NCBI GenBank assembly: GCA_013368315.1
Contig: JAACJM010000173.1
Span: forward strand, 109,303 to 173,302
DNA from: Tetrapyrgos nigripes
Lineage: Eukaryota; Basidiomycota; Agaricomycetes; Agaricales; Campanellaceae
Direction: 5' to 3'
DNA: 64,000 bases
This document shows positions 1 through 10,661 of this stretch, piece by piece (position 1 is the first letter of the stretch; each line of letters opens with the position of its first letter). A model generated the notes under the pieces. It was given only the letters and a program-made list of their open reading frames with translations. It made no database searches and was not told where the DNA came from. The translations under genes were made by a program, and so were the position numbers.

Positions 1-714
1 CAAAATGTCCTCGATGCGCGGCAGTGGATGTCTGTCAGGTACTGTATTAGCGTTGAGGACACGATAGTCGTTAACCCAGCGGGGGAGAGCCGTCGGGTCA
101 GCTTTTGGAATAAGGAACGCCGGTGATGTCGTGGCAGAAGATGACGGTCTAATGCAGCCAGTCTCAAGATGGCCCTGTATCAAGGTAGACCAAGCTTCTT
201 TGTATTTCCGAGGTGAGGAATACGCTCGGGCCTGGAACGTTTTGTTCGCATCTTTTAGCTTAACCGAACAAAGAATGTCTGTAGGTAGTTCTGACACATG
301 AGGGATCTTTTCAAACACAGACGCAAACTTTGTCTTCAACTTGTCTGAACGAGCCTGTAAATCTGCAGCACGCTCCATGTCTTCTAGACGTGCTTTGACT
401 GCCGCTGCAATATTAACGGACTGTACGCAATCAGAAGCCCGAAGGCGAGGATTCCGGCGGTGAAAAGTCTTCAGTTCATTAACAACTGCCAGATGCAATT
501 TACAATACTCTACACGTTTCTGCTTAGGGCTACGCCTATCAGGTACACGACACGCAGAAGCAAGTCGCCTTGCAGACTCCTTCGCGTTTAAAATATCAAT
601 CCCGGAAACTTTATCAATGCAAGTACGATTTTCACAGTCCAAGGCAAGCTTATTATGCGACAGAAAAGGGAGCCCAAGAATCATAGGAGAACAAAGAGAC
701 GGAGAAACAATCGC
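1..714 (-). pseudogene. Protease C-terminus and start of reverse transcriptase, downstream of a TGA (element A)
   Basis: Reading through the TGA at 715-717 in the same frame gives the conserved protease end (ILGLPFLSHNKLALDCENRT), a linker, and then the N-terminal RT block with the segment WVNDYRVLNANTVPDRHPLP. That segment matches the Ty3/Gypsy RT consensus in which an Asp-Tyr-Arg motif precedes a proline-rich turn. There are no further stops to the window edge. The catalytic YxDD box lies beyond the window. Activity depends on whether the TGA is real; translational readthrough is possible but not supported by anything visible. Confidence 0.8.
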
Positions 715-2829
715 TCAGACTGTATGAGATGTCCAAGTATTAGAGTGTTCGGTAATACGTAGCTTTACAAATTCATGCAAGGTCGTGGTACTCATTGGAG
801 ACGACGAATCAGTTGTAGCGACACCAATGACCTCTGGACGAGGTAGCTTGAAGTGACGGAGGCCCAGACGTGAGGCAAGATCATCCCTGATTAAAACAAT
901 ATGTGAGCCTGAATCAAGCAGCAATGAAACACGAAGAGGGGAAGAGCCCGCGGGCCCCTCAAGCAGAGCATCCAAGTTCAAATGAGGTAGACGCAATGGA
1001 GCATCACTTACTACCGTGTGTCGCACCTCAGGAGCAGGGCCAGCAGCCTCTGGAGTTCTTGTACCATCTGCTTGGAGCCATTCCTCATCGTCGCTCTCCA
1101 TGGCGTTGTTCAACGCAGCCACAGGAGACACATGGCCCGAGGAGGGGCTATGACGACGACGACGTGGAGAAGGACTGTGGCGACATCTACGAGCGTCAGG
1201 GGAAGGCGAGCTGTTGTAGTTGTCGTAGTTAGATGAGCGACGACCCCGGCGACCAGGGACATGCATAGGGGACCATGAGACGGAACGACAATGACTATGA
1301 GCGTTTGAGTATAACTCAGTGTCCGATATCATGCGAGCGTTGGGGAAGACAGCAGAAACGGGGTTAACATTTGAACCACCCTCCACCCGTTCAAGGAAGG
1401 CGTCAATGTTGTCGACAACAGCGTTAGAGCTAGAACAGGGAACGGTAGTGGCGACGGCAGTGGGGGTCCTCTTCAATAAGGCATTCAGAGAGACTCGGGC
1501 CTTGTACTTCTTGTACAAATCGTTTGCGTAGTCGATGTCATCCTTCATCAAGGGTCTGTTCGGAACCGTGAGCGCTGGCGTAACTACACCATGAGGGCAA
1601 TCAGAAGCCCTATGGTCCGCATTCGCCACCCTACATTTGAAGCAAAAGTGTCCATCATGGTAAAGTTGCAATTGCCCTGGATATGCACGGACTTCGGACA
1701 TGTATGGAGCTCGGTCGGTAGGGAAAGAGGATGTCGAAGAAGCTAGAGCGGCAGCCACGGCCCGAGGCATGCGACGATGGTCCTGGGACGTAGACGATGA
1801 CGAGACACTGGCAGCGGGAGCCTGGTTGTTGTTGCTTGCACGGGAGCCAGAGGAAGAAGTGCTGGACTTGAGGGCCCTCTCGAGACGATGAAGTCGGTCC
1901 TGTTCTGGACGGACATAACGACGATATTCAGCATCTAAAACCTTGACCGTCTTGACCCAAGACTTCAAGTCCAGCGTGTCCGAGACCTTGTTCTTCTTCA
2001 AGTGTTCTCGCAACCCCCGACCAATCGCACTGCGCAACGCGCTTTGTAGTCGACCGTCGACGTGCTTGGTAGTACCCTTCAGCAAGTTGTTGTAGGTGAC
2101 CAAGGTGTCGTACATGACGCTGAAGTCAGAGTCCTCGAACTTGGCTAAGTCCGCGTAGATGATGAGAGCTTCGATATCCTCTTCCCAGTCCTCGCCTATG
2201 ACGTGGCGCAACAAAACGTTCTCGAAGTCAGAGGCTGAGCCTGCATGAAGCTCGTCACGCCTGACTGAGAAAAAGTTCATGCTTGCTGGGTGTTGCCAGC
2301 ACTCGGCGTAAAGGTCTCGAGCTTCCTTGGATTCAAAGTCAGTCAAGGGTGTCTTCCTGCTTCCGAGGAAGCGGAGCATACACGTCCTGACGTTGGCATA
2401 CTGTTGAGCTGAGAGACGTTTCTCGTGTACCTTTGGTGGTTTACCAGGGCCACCAGGTGACCAGGCAGTATCAGCAGCTGAGGTAGAGGTCGACATGCGG
2501 GGTACACTCGGGGAATTAGAGAAGGAAGACGACGAGGAAGACGAGGATGATGACGAGGATGCGGATGGGCAACGAGAACGATCACTCTTGGTAGACTCGT
2601 CGGTGAGCTTGTTAGAGTCGTCGGTGAGTTCGGTGAGTTCGGAATTGGGTGTTTCTACTTCAATTTGCGACTGGGCGTTTGCAGAGGATCTAGTGACCGG
2701 ACCCGTAGTCGTGGGTTCTTCTACTTGATCGATGATTTCTTGGTTCTCGGCAGCGTCCACCTCAGTGGCGTCCGCCTTCCTGTTATTACGGCGAGGTCTG
2801 GAAACAGACGAAACAGCGACATTAGACAT
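715..2829 (-). CDS. Gag with CCHC zinc knuckle and start of aspartic protease (element A)
   Basis: This 704-codon frame starts at 2829. The N-terminus is Ser/Thr-rich with a long serine run near residues 90-105, followed by a helical Gag core. A zinc knuckle with spacing C-x2-C-x6-H-x4-C lies near residues 395-410 and would bind the RNA genome. An Arg/Ser-rich stretch follows. A retropepsin-type DSG active site lies near residue 640 (LLLDSGSHIVLI). The frame stops at a TGA (715-717), but the same frame continues downstream with clear protease and RT sequence, so I read this stop as a nonsense mutation and not the natural end of Gag. Gag would assemble the cytoplasmic virus-like particle and the protease would mature it. 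Confidence 0.85.
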   Translation of the reverse strand: MSNVAVSSVSRPRRNNRKADATEVDAAENQEIIDQVEEPTTTGPVTRSSANAQSQIEVETPNSELTELTDDSNKLTDESTKSDRSRCPSASSSSSSSSSSSSFSNSPSVPRMSTSTSAADTAWSPGGPGKPPKVHEKRLSAQQYANVRTCMLRFLGSRKTPLTDFESKEARDLYAECWQHPASMNFFSVRRDELHAGSASDFENVLLRHVIGEDWEEDIEALIIYADLAKFEDSDFSVMYDTLVTYNNLLKGTTKHVDGRLQSALRSAIGRGLREHLKKNKVSDTLDLKSWVKTVKVLDAEYRRYVRPEQDRLHRLERALKSSTSSSGSRASNNNQAPAASVSSSSTSQDHRRMPRAVAAALASSTSSFPTDRAPYMSEVRAYPGQLQLYHDGHFCFKCRVANADHRASDCPHGVVTPALTVPNRPLMKDDIDYANDLYKKYKARVSLNALLKRTPTAVATTVPCSSSNAVVDNIDAFLERVEGGSNVNPVSAVFPNARMISDTELYSNAHSHCRSVSWSPMHVPGRRGRRSSNYDNYNSSPSPDARRCRHSPSPRRRRHSPSSGHVSPVAALNNAMESDDEEWLQADGTRTPEAAGPAPEVRHTVVSDAPLRLPHLNLDALLEGPAGSSPLRVSLLLDSGSHIVLIRDDLASRLGLRHFKLPRPEVIGVATTDSSSPMSTTTLHEFVKLRITEHSNTWTSHTV

Positions 2830-3459
2830 TTATGATATGATAGCGTTTAAACGGAACAAGGCGGTAATGAAGACGAGGCAGGACAGGACAAGACAGACTA
2901 CCCACGGTGAAATGACCGTTTGGGCAAGGCGAGACGAGGCGGGTGCAGTACGAGACAGAGACGAGGCAGAGACGAGACAAAACACAACGGCGGGTGCGTC
3001 GTTGTCGTATAAAGAGGCTAAATGGATCTTATCGATGAGGAGACTCACGGAATTCCTTTTCAACGACGTGCGCGTTGCCTCACGGCTGAACGCACAGAAA
3101 GATTCAAAAAAAGTGGAAACCAGTCGTACGACTGGAACACTGAGCGATGAGGGACGAGGAAAGAATCTAGAACACGTCGTATTCAGAGATATGAAAGTAA
3201 AAAGATAAGAAAAAAGGTACAGTGTGACTACCAGGCTTAACTAGTACTGTCACTACATGTGACCGTGTTGTAAACATACTCTACGTTTACAAGACATGGT
3301 GTTACTGGATACAAGGCCATCAGTTTGTATCCCAGCTCTGGCCAGGTTTTTGTGGCTGTGTCACACAGAATTTGAGGGAAGGGACTGCAGCTCAATGTTG
3401 TTGACAGCAAGGACTAGCACAGACCAGTGTATCTCACAAAAACACATCTTGATCAACTA
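2830..3459 (-). other. Upstream region of element A: probable 5' LTR/leader plus flank
   Basis: On the minus strand this precedes the Gag start. It contains a T-rich stretch, a CTTTATA-type box near 3010, and repeated TCTCG/CCTCG-type words close to the ATG. That would fit a 5' LTR and leader, but the matching 3' LTR is off the window and no terminal TG...CA pair can be confirmed. No host gene is recognised up to the LINE at about 3460. Confidence 0.35.
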
Positions 3460-3655
3460 TGGCCACCACCTTGAAAATTCCCATGGACTCAAGAGCCCAA
3501 AGGAAGCTTTGCAGTCTCGGTGCCATAGAGCATTATAGATAGTGTAGCTACTATCCCTACTCCCTACTTCTACCTTGCTTTGTTATACTCCACTGTACTC
3601 TCAAAACACCCCAAACAACCTAACATAAGGCCCCCTGACCTAATACATCACAAAA

Positions 3656-5004
3656 ATGACAAGCCAAGCTAGTCAAGCCATGGCATGTTGCACATCAGAA
3701 ACCCCAATATCTCGAAGCAGCACCCCTACTTCCACTACAGGGCTGATGACTTGGAATGCCACAGCGAGACTCAGTCAAACAAAAGCAGAATGGGAAGCAA
3801 TAGGTTACATTACATGCAAATACCAACTCCCCAACACCTACTCCAAAGCCGACATCTATGCAGTCCTAAAAGATGCATCCAGGATGGAAAGAAGGGACCA
3901 CGAGGAAATGGGGAAGGTGGTGAAGCACTGTGTTGTGCTACTGGAGGCAATGGACAAGAAAGAAACAGTGCAAGAGCTGATTGAAGCAGTAATGTCCTCA
4001 GTCCAATATTCACTTGTGCAACTAGATACCTTTACAGAAATCAAGGACTCTCTCAATACAGTCGCTGGGGGACTCTCCGACCTAGTAAACAACTTCAACT
4101 CAAGAGTAGAAAAGGCCCTCAAAGACTCGCTCCCCAAGTCATACTCTACCATTGCAGCTGCCCCTGCCTTTCCACCCTTCACCACTGCCCTCCAGGCCTA
4201 ACACACATGAGCTCAAGTTGCTGTCCAACACTGCAAAGTACTCATGGTTAACACTGCAATGTACTCATAGTCAACACTGGGAATGAACATGGTCAAGAAA
4301 TAGCAAAACTCAGCTATTCTGCAATTGTGACCCACCTTGGGATCACGTTGGGACCCATGGATACACCAGAAGACTGCACCATTAGGGCACTACACAAACT
4401 GAAGGACTCAGACAACATTCTAGTTGAAATGTCCAGTCCTGAGGCAGCCAACCGGCTCAGAGAGAATGCTGACGAGTTCCTCACCCTATCTGGTGGTGCA
4501 CTCCAGGTAATCTGGTGTGACCATGTAGTTATCTCCAAACGAGTACCCACCACATTCATTCCACATAACGTTGACATGCTACGTGAGCTCGAGGAGATAA
4601 ACAACCTGCTGAAGAACTCAATTGTCAAGGCAAAGTGGGCCAATGGGACCAAGGATGGCAGGAAGTACTCAGGTCAGTATGTTGTGCACCTCTACCTTTT
4701 CCTAACCACACCAGAAACAGCCAACAAACTGGTTGTGAATGGTCTACTTGCTGAGAATGCCTGTTGTCCCACAGAGAAGAAGATACTTGAAGAGCTGCGT
4801 TGCTTCCACTGTGTGGAGCTTGGACATATCTCACCTAACTGCCCCAGACATAGAATGGATGAGGGTGACATCCCAGTCTACGGCAACTGTGGGGACGGCC
4901 ATGACACAAGACAGTGTACCAATGGTGAGCATACATATTGCGTAAACTGCAAAACAGATAACCACTCTAGTAGAGACAGATCCTGCCTGATGTTCCAGCA
5001 ATGA
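3656..5004 (+). pseudogene. LINE 1 ORF1 (Gag-like, three CCHC-type knuckles), frameshifted
   Basis: Two open segments, 3656-4201 and 4327-5004, lie in different frames and together give one ORF1. The first encodes a helical, probably coiled-coil N-terminal part. The second ends in nucleic-acid-binding knuckles: a canonical C-x2-C-x4-H-x4-C (CFHCVELGHISPNC), a second that has lost its first Cys (YGNCGDGHDTRQC), and a third spaced C-x2-C-x4-H-x6-C. Proteins of this type coat LINE RNA. The frame break near 4201-4327 and the damaged second knuckle mark it as dead. Confidence 0.75.
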
Positions 5005-5324
5005 TGTGAAAACCTCAACAAGCAGCAACTCACCAACACTCTGCCCTTCTTTCCCACCAATGAGGATTGGACATGGGCATCTGAACCAGCAAACACACGT
5101 CATGCAGGCCCACTGCCTCAGGTGACAGAATGGCCACACAGCCAGTGACATCATCAAACTACCCTAGGAGAAGCAGGCTGGCCATCTCCCTCAACCCACG
5201 TCCCAATTGGCCCCACCCCACAATGGAACACAGGGCATGGAAACACCCAGACTGAGCTGGCTTCATCTATCCTGACTGTGATACCCCCCTCTAACCTTTA
5301 CACTGTTTTAGATGGTTCAGCAAA

Positions 5325-6990
5325 CTGAGACCACTCCTCTGCAAGACATAAGAATCCTCCCAATGAATACCTGCCTTCGACCTCATCAATGAAGACAAGG
5401 ATAATGGCTTTTCCAACAATTTTGACATCATATGCATACAGGAGCCATGGAAGGATGCATATGGTAATGCACACCAAAATTTTCGGTGGACCATGGTATA
5501 CCCATTCTCTCAGCCCGCACTAGGAAGAACAACTCATGCCTTTTATCATGGTGCTGGTGGACCTGGGAACTACCTGAAATGAAAAAGCGACTTAGACGCC
5601 TCAACAATGACACATACAAGTTCTGAGCACTGCCTGGGCACCAGATACATCAGGAGCTGAAAGAACACAAGACATGGTACAAGGTGAGGATATTTCAAAC
5701 AAAGGAGGAGCACTGGAAGGAGTGGACCAAGACACCATATTCACAGCAGCCACCATGTTGAGACCCCTACCTGAACCACTGCCAGTCACCCTGGCCAGAG
5801 TGATCTGGACCTTTGAGGCCATGGCACCTTACAAAGCCCCAGGGCCAGACGGCATCCCTAATGTCATTCTCAGAACACATGCTGCACTCATTGCTCCCTT
5901 CACCCTGGAAATCTACAATGCCTCCAGTTGACTCATGGCATTCCCAACCATCTTCAACCTATCTGACACAGTAGTACTCTGGAAACCAGGACAAAAGGAC
6001 TATGGGCTGCCAAAATCTCACTGACCCATCAGCCTACTTACAGGTTTCAAGAAAGCACACACTGCCATCATTATAGAGGACATATCTTATATAGCTGAGT
6101 TGCACAACCTTCTACCTGCACATCAATTTGGGGGCAGACTGAGTCATATGACCACTGATGTGATCCACCTAGTCATCAATCACATCAAGAATGCCTAGAG
6201 AAACAAACAGGATGCCTCAATGCTCTCCCTTGACATTGAGGTGCCTTCCCAAATGCAAGTACCCAACACCTTCTATTCGACTTACATAAACAACGAATAC
6301 CAGAACACACAGTGTGACTCATTGGGTAATATTAGCAGGACAACACACGAGACTCAGATTTGGGGACCACACATCAGAGCTTTTTGAACTCAAGAATGGG
6401 ATTGACCAAGGGGACCCACTATCTATGATTCACTATCTCTTTTACAATGCTGATTTCTTTGATTTAACAGTTGCACTCTGGAACCAGGGCCTATCGGTAG
6501 GTTTTGTTGATGGCAAGAACATTGTTGTTGATGTTGAGACCCTTGTGGAGAATGTACAAGCCCTCAAAACATTCATGGACCTGAATGGAGGCTTTGCATG
6601 GGCCTATATCCACAACTGTAACTTTTCTCTAGACAAACTCATTGTGGTGCATTTCCCACAACTGAGAAGTGGACCCACCCCCCAGGCACCCCCATTAAGT
6701 CTCCGAAATGTGATTTTCAAAGAAACTGACTCTGTTAGAGTTTTAGGAGTCATACTGGACAGCTGACTCAAGTGGAAGGTTCAGCAGGCTTCAGCCCTTG
6801 CCAAAGCAACAGCAACTGTCTCTGCACTGTGGCAGATAACTAGACCCTCCCAGGGTGTCTCCATGAAGATGGTCCGACAGCTCTATGTAACAGTGGTGAT
6901 CCTGAAAATGACCTATGGTCTCGATGTGTGGTATGCTCTCCCTCATGTACCAGAAGGAGGACAGAAACAGGCTGGCTCTGTCAGTGCACT
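5325..6990 (+). pseudogene. LINE 1 ORF2: endonuclease remnant and reverse transcriptase, heavily broken
   Basis: Fragments in several frames can be read. One resembles an AP-endonuclease segment (IICIQEPWKD near 5430). RT motifs follow: KAPGPDGIPN (near 5835), PISLLTGFKK after a TGA at 6022, and GIDQGDPLS (near 6395). The box that should read FxDD appears as GFVDG (near 6503), so the second catalytic Asp is lost. In-frame stops are at 5929 (TGA), 6022 (TGA), 6196 (TAG) and 6764 (TGA). Most of the endonuclease seems deleted. RT would normally copy the LINE RNA at the nicked target. Confidence 0.75.
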
Positions 6991-7252
6991 ATGAGGTTTT
7001 GAGAAGATCCACTGACAGGCACTTTTATCAATCACTGGGGCAATGAGATCAGCACCAACTGACCTCCTACTCTCCATGCGCTATCTTCTGGAAAAGATCT
7101 GTTTCCACTCCCTAATGTGTATATTCTCCCTCCCTGACAACCATCCCCTCAGGAGACTCACTGACAATGCATACCGCTACCAATACACAGCAACACATTC
7201 ATTGCCACTCTGAACTTTATCTCGTCTCTTCAATCCCCCTGCACCATCAGAG

Positions 7253-8335
7253 GTGGAGACCATCACCCCCCTGGCACATCTGCCAGACTACAACCCGTCC
7301 TTTGGATGCGACATTCCCACCAACAAAGACCAGGCATATAAACAAGAGAAAAACAATAGGCAACATATCACTATCTACTCAGATGGCTCTGGGATTGATG
7401 ATTATGCAGGTGCAGCAACAATACTAGTGGACCAGCAGAACCCAGGGAACAACCAAGTTCTGTGCTACCAACTAGGACCACTCACTCTCCACACAACATA
7501 TGAAGCTGAGGGCATCAGTATTGTCCTGGGCCTCACCCTGCTCCAGAACTGTGCCAACACAGACCAGGATGACACCAACATGATAGGACTTGATGGAAAA
7601 TCATTTATCGAGGCCACTTTCAATCTCAAACACAAACCTGGGCAGTATATCATCAATGAAATTCACAGGGTCACTGACTCCATTCTTACAGTCGCCTGCC
7701 CCAGACTCCTCCTCACCTGGGTCCCCAGACATATGGGCTTGGACAGGAACAAGTTGGCAGACTGGGAAGCAAAGAAGGCTGTGCAGGGCGACACCAGAGG
7801 CATGTGCCTGCTTCCACATTTCCTTATGGAAAAGGCACTGCCAGCTAGTGTATCCACCCTCAAACAGCACTTTAACGCTTCACTAATACATCGGTGGGGG
7901 AGCACCTTTGCAAAGTCTGCACACATCCAGCGTTTCTCCATCTTTGACACCAAAGGAGTCTGCTCACCCTTTCTCCATCTCACTGACAGCCTCACATGGA
8001 GACAAACAAGTGTTCTGGTGCAGCTCACAGGCCACATCTCCCTCAATGCACATCTGCACTGCATTAACTGTGCAGACAACCCAAACTGCCTGAACTGTGA
8101 GATCTCAGGCCACCAAGTCAAGGAAACTGTCTGCCACTTCTTGCAAGACTGCCTGTCTTACTGCAGGGAATGGCACCAACTCAAATCAGCACTTGGCTGT
8201 GATGGGGACTCCATGAAGACTTTATTCAAAAGCCCAAATAACATGAAGCTGCTACTACAATTTATAAGTGGCACCAAGCACCTAAAGAATACTTTTGGTG
8301 ATGTAAACCCCACTGATGATGATGATGAGGAATAA
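7253..8335 (+). CDS. LINE 1 ORF2 C-terminus: RNase H domain and zinc-knuckle tail (open segment)
   Basis: A 360-codon open segment begins with an RNase H-type core: YSDGSG near residues 45-50 supplies the first Asp, EAEG supplies the Glu, and WVPRHMGLDRNKLAD near residues 153-167 is the C-terminal RNase H motif. The tail holds a Cys/His cluster (CINC ... CLNC ... CHFLQDC) like the terminal knuckle of fungal LINE ORF2. It ends in an acidic run, 335 bp before the poly(A). It survives only because no stop has hit this part; upstream ORF2 is destroyed, so it is not a functional gene. Confidence 0.75.
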   Translation: METITPLAHLPDYNPSFGCDIPTNKDQAYKQEKNNRQHITIYSDGSGIDDYAGAATILVDQQNPGNNQVLCYQLGPLTLHTTYEAEGISIVLGLTLLQNCANTDQDDTNMIGLDGKSFIEATFNLKHKPGQYIINEIHRVTDSILTVACPRLLLTWVPRHMGLDRNKLADWEAKKAVQGDTRGMCLLPHFLMEKALPASVSTLKQHFNASLIHRWGSTFAKSAHIQRFSIFDTKGVCSPFLHLTDSLTWRQTSVLVQLTGHISLNAHLHCINCADNPNCLNCEISGHQVKETVCHFLQDCLSYCREWHQLKSALGCDGDSMKTLFKSPNNMKLLLQFISGTKHLKNTFGDVNPTDDDDEE

Positions 8336-8670
8336 CTACACCCACAGAAAGAAACCCATGCAAGCCCAACAGAGAAGATTGCACCATACTGACCCTTCTT
8401 CTCCACAGCTTGCTTTACTTGTCTGGGTCCCTGTATTAACTACAGGGGTCTGGGCCTGGTTGAAATCTTCCCAAACCCAAAAGTAACATGAATGTCATTG
8501 GATGCCTCAGACCCCTGATCAATGGGTGGATAGCTAAACGATCCTGGTGAGGTCAGACTGCAGGGGGACTTATATCCATCTGCAGGGCTAGCTGGAGCCC
8601 AGGGGAATGAGAAGAAGGATGGGTAGATGTGCACTGTAGGGTAGTCCCTGTGGCACAATAAAATTGATTT

Positions 8671-8691
8671 AAAAAAAAAAAAAAAAAAAAA
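8671..8691 (+). other. Poly(A) tail marking the 3' end of LINE 1
   Basis: A 21-nt uninterrupted A-run directly after CAATAAAATTGATTT. The AATAAA-like signal followed by the A-run is the expected 3' end of a target-primed LINE insertion. Confidence 0.85.
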
Positions 8692-9922
8692 GTGTTTCTT
8701 GCTACAACAGATGCAAGAGAGACTTGGTAGGAGTGAGATGGTGAGTGTACCAAGTTTCAGAGGAGAAGGATGCTGGGAAGGGGCTGGATTCATTTTTTTA
8801 TGATAATTAGAACTTGGGAGTTTTAGGAATTTATGAATGGGAAAAGCAGGGATTGATTTGACATAGCCACACATGTAAATGGAGTGTAAAGAACTCACCC
8901 TCATTTCATTGGGCCTTGTAATTTCTCTATTCCATCTCCATGTTACTATTGCTGAAGTCAATGACTGATTGTGATTTGCATTAGGTTCTTATCAACATCC
9001 ACCTCCTTTACCTGAAAGAGATACAGATGAAAATTCTGAGTCCATTGTCATCTTGCTTTGCTCCCATCTTCATTTTTTTGCTCTCCTCTTCGCGTTTCTG
9101 TGATATTTCTCTCTGTGTTTGCTTGGACTCCTTTTGAATGTGGCTGGCAAGTGCATCAAACTTCTTGCTACTGACTACCCTTCAACGCTTTGCTATTTTT
9201 TTTGTTCCTTTGCTGCTTGCATTGGTTTTCACTGCAGTCTCTTTCCTTCCCTGTTTATCAAATTTCCCCTGCATTGCATTTCAATACTAATTGCATACCT
9301 GCATGTCAGTAGGTACAATCTGTCAAGGAATACAAGATCATAGATTGAATAATGCCACCACTCAGTGCGCACCTGCATGTCAGTACAATCTGTCAAGGAA
9401 TACAAGGTCATAGATTGAATAATGCTGCTACTTAATGCACACCTGCATGTCAATTTGTCAAAGAATACAAGGTCATAGATTGAATTATGCCACTACTCAA
9501 CAGAAAGGGGGGGGGGGGGGTGTCATATCTTACCATGCAAAGCAGTAGCACCTTTCCTCAGTATGAGGTGTAACCATGGTGTACAGATGGTTTAAGGGGA
9601 TGACCTCTTATGGATGAAAGAAACAAGATAGTTGTTCAGGCAAGAACCAGTGGTGAGTGTCTTCAGAGTCATTTTTGGTTGTATCTTCCTCATCTCTTCT
9701 TCTTACTCTTTCATCTTCATTCCATTGTCTTTTAATGTTCAGTGTTGGTCTTCTTTGTTCTTTTATTCACCTTGCTTTACTTATTTTATTCTTGGTTTAT
9801 TATCACTCTTATCCCTTCCATTCTCCCATCTATACCTATACCTGTCCCTGTCTATGCATATCCCAATCCCTCAACCCACCCCATTGCCTACTGATATCCT
9901 GTCCTCTCCCTCATATTCACTA
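8692..9922. other. Non-coding interval with tandem repeat and poly-G
   Basis: No convincing gene; only short AT-rich frames without recognisable domains. It contains the tandem repeat at 9293-9500, a 14-nt G-run at 9507-9520 and, directly after it, a 34-bp motif (9528-9561) that recurs near 52.5 and 57.2 kb. Confidence 0.6.
9293..9500. repeat. Three-copy tandem repeat, unit about 70 bp
   Basis: Three consecutive copies share CACCTGCATGTCA, TCAAGGAATACAAG and TCATAGATTGAAT in the same order. Copy starts are near 9293, 9369 and 9439. The copies differ by small indels and transitions. Immediately followed by a poly-G run. Confidence 0.8.
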
Positions 9923-10659
9923 CAGTCGAACATCTCAGAATGCATAGAGTTGGTTTCAGGATTTCTCTATGCATTCTGAGATTTATGCATTCCACTATAG
10001 ACCACTAAATTACACAAAAATGTACCTACTATTCAATTTTTCATCTGAAATATGCATCCATTGTTGTCTGCTTGACCTGAGTGCCTGTGTGTCACTTCAA
10101 CTTGCCCTGGAACTTGAGAATTGCTTCCTGTAGCTTGAATCCCTCCTCGGCAAGTACAGAATCATCAAAGTGACTGCTCAAACACTGCATTTCAAGTGTT
10201 TGGCATGTTCTCATCAATTTGCCAAGACTGATGTCAGGAGGAGCTTCACTCTCATCATCATTGTCAATCTCTATAATCTCCCCACAGCTGATGAGCTCAT
10301 TTCTTCTCTCGCTCAAGAGGCATAATTAGAGGAGAGGGAAAGGGTAAAGATTGCTACAGTTTTATGAGTGTCAATCCTTGAATTTTTTCAAAAAGTTTTT
10401 TGTTCTTCTGTTTTGGAAATTTCATGAGTGCCACATTGGGGGAAACCCTTGTTTTCTCACTTTTGATAATTTTATTGTCCCCTAATCCAGACTTTCATGC
10501 TCCATTCCATACATTTGCGTGTATCTACAAATGCATAATGGTTCAAAATGGCTATGCATTATGCAATTTTCAGCCATTCTGGCAGGGAACAAGCAGGGAA
10601 CCATGAGTATTCCAGTAAATCTTGCAATATGACATTATGCAATCTGAGATGTTTGACTG
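9923..10659. mobile_element. TA-flanked pogo/Tc1-type deletion element (737 bp)
   Basis: The left end reads TA-CAGTCGAACATCTCAG and the right end, reverse-complemented, reads TA-CAGTCAAACATCTCAG. This gives roughly 27-bp imperfect terminal inverted repeats bounded by TA (9921-9922 and 10660-10661). CAGTCGAAC-type ends with a TA duplication are typical of pogo/Tc1-mariner elements. Inside is only the C-terminal remnant of a transposase (10092-10316, minus). The left end also carries a perfect 16-bp hairpin (9934-9949 with 9965-9980). Confidence 0.8.
10092..10316 (-). pseudogene. C-terminal remnant of a pogo-like transposase
   Basis: A 74-codon frame with an acidic patch (EIIEIDNDDESEAPPD) and a heptad-like helical segment. 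Beyond its stop the same frame reads on to QTTMDAYF. Fungal pogo-type transposases commonly end with an acidic linker, a helical segment and a QTTLDSFF-like tail, and the pogo-like copy at 49.8 kb ends in TQITDFF. The catalytic part is absent, so the element would need help to move. The identification rests on these tail features only. Confidence 0.5.
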
Positions 10660-10661
10660 TA

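Larger units (their letters stand above)
1..2829 (-). mobile_element. Ty3/Gypsy retrotransposon A (gag-pol part, runs off left edge)
   Basis: Gag, aspartic protease and the start of reverse transcriptase lie in order on the minus strand, which is the Ty3/Gypsy order. The rest of RT, RNase H, integrase and the 3' LTR lie outside the window. The coding region is CpG-rich and broken by only one in-frame stop (TGA, 715-717), so this is probably the youngest or least decayed retroelement here. The 5' LTR cannot be bounded without its partner. Confidence 0.9.
3460..8691 (+). mobile_element. Tad-like non-LTR retrotransposon (LINE 1), decayed, with poly(A) tail
   Basis: In order: a 5' UTR beginning TGGCCACC (the same start as the LINE at 61126), ORF1 with CCHC knuckles, an endonuclease remnant, RT, RNase H, 3' UTR and a pure A-run at 8671-8691. 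ORF1 plus an ORF2 with EN, RT and C-terminal RNase H is the arrangement of fungal Tad1-clade LINEs. The copy is CpG-poor and has stops and frameshifts throughout (TGA at 5929, 6022 and 6764; TAG at 6196), so it is old and inactive. No clean target-site duplication was found. Confidence 0.85.

Noticed and set aside
2732..3208. Plus-strand ORF of 158 codons across the Gag start of element A
   Set aside because: It overlaps the Gag start in antisense and has no motif; its composition is explained by the opposite-strand Gag and leader.
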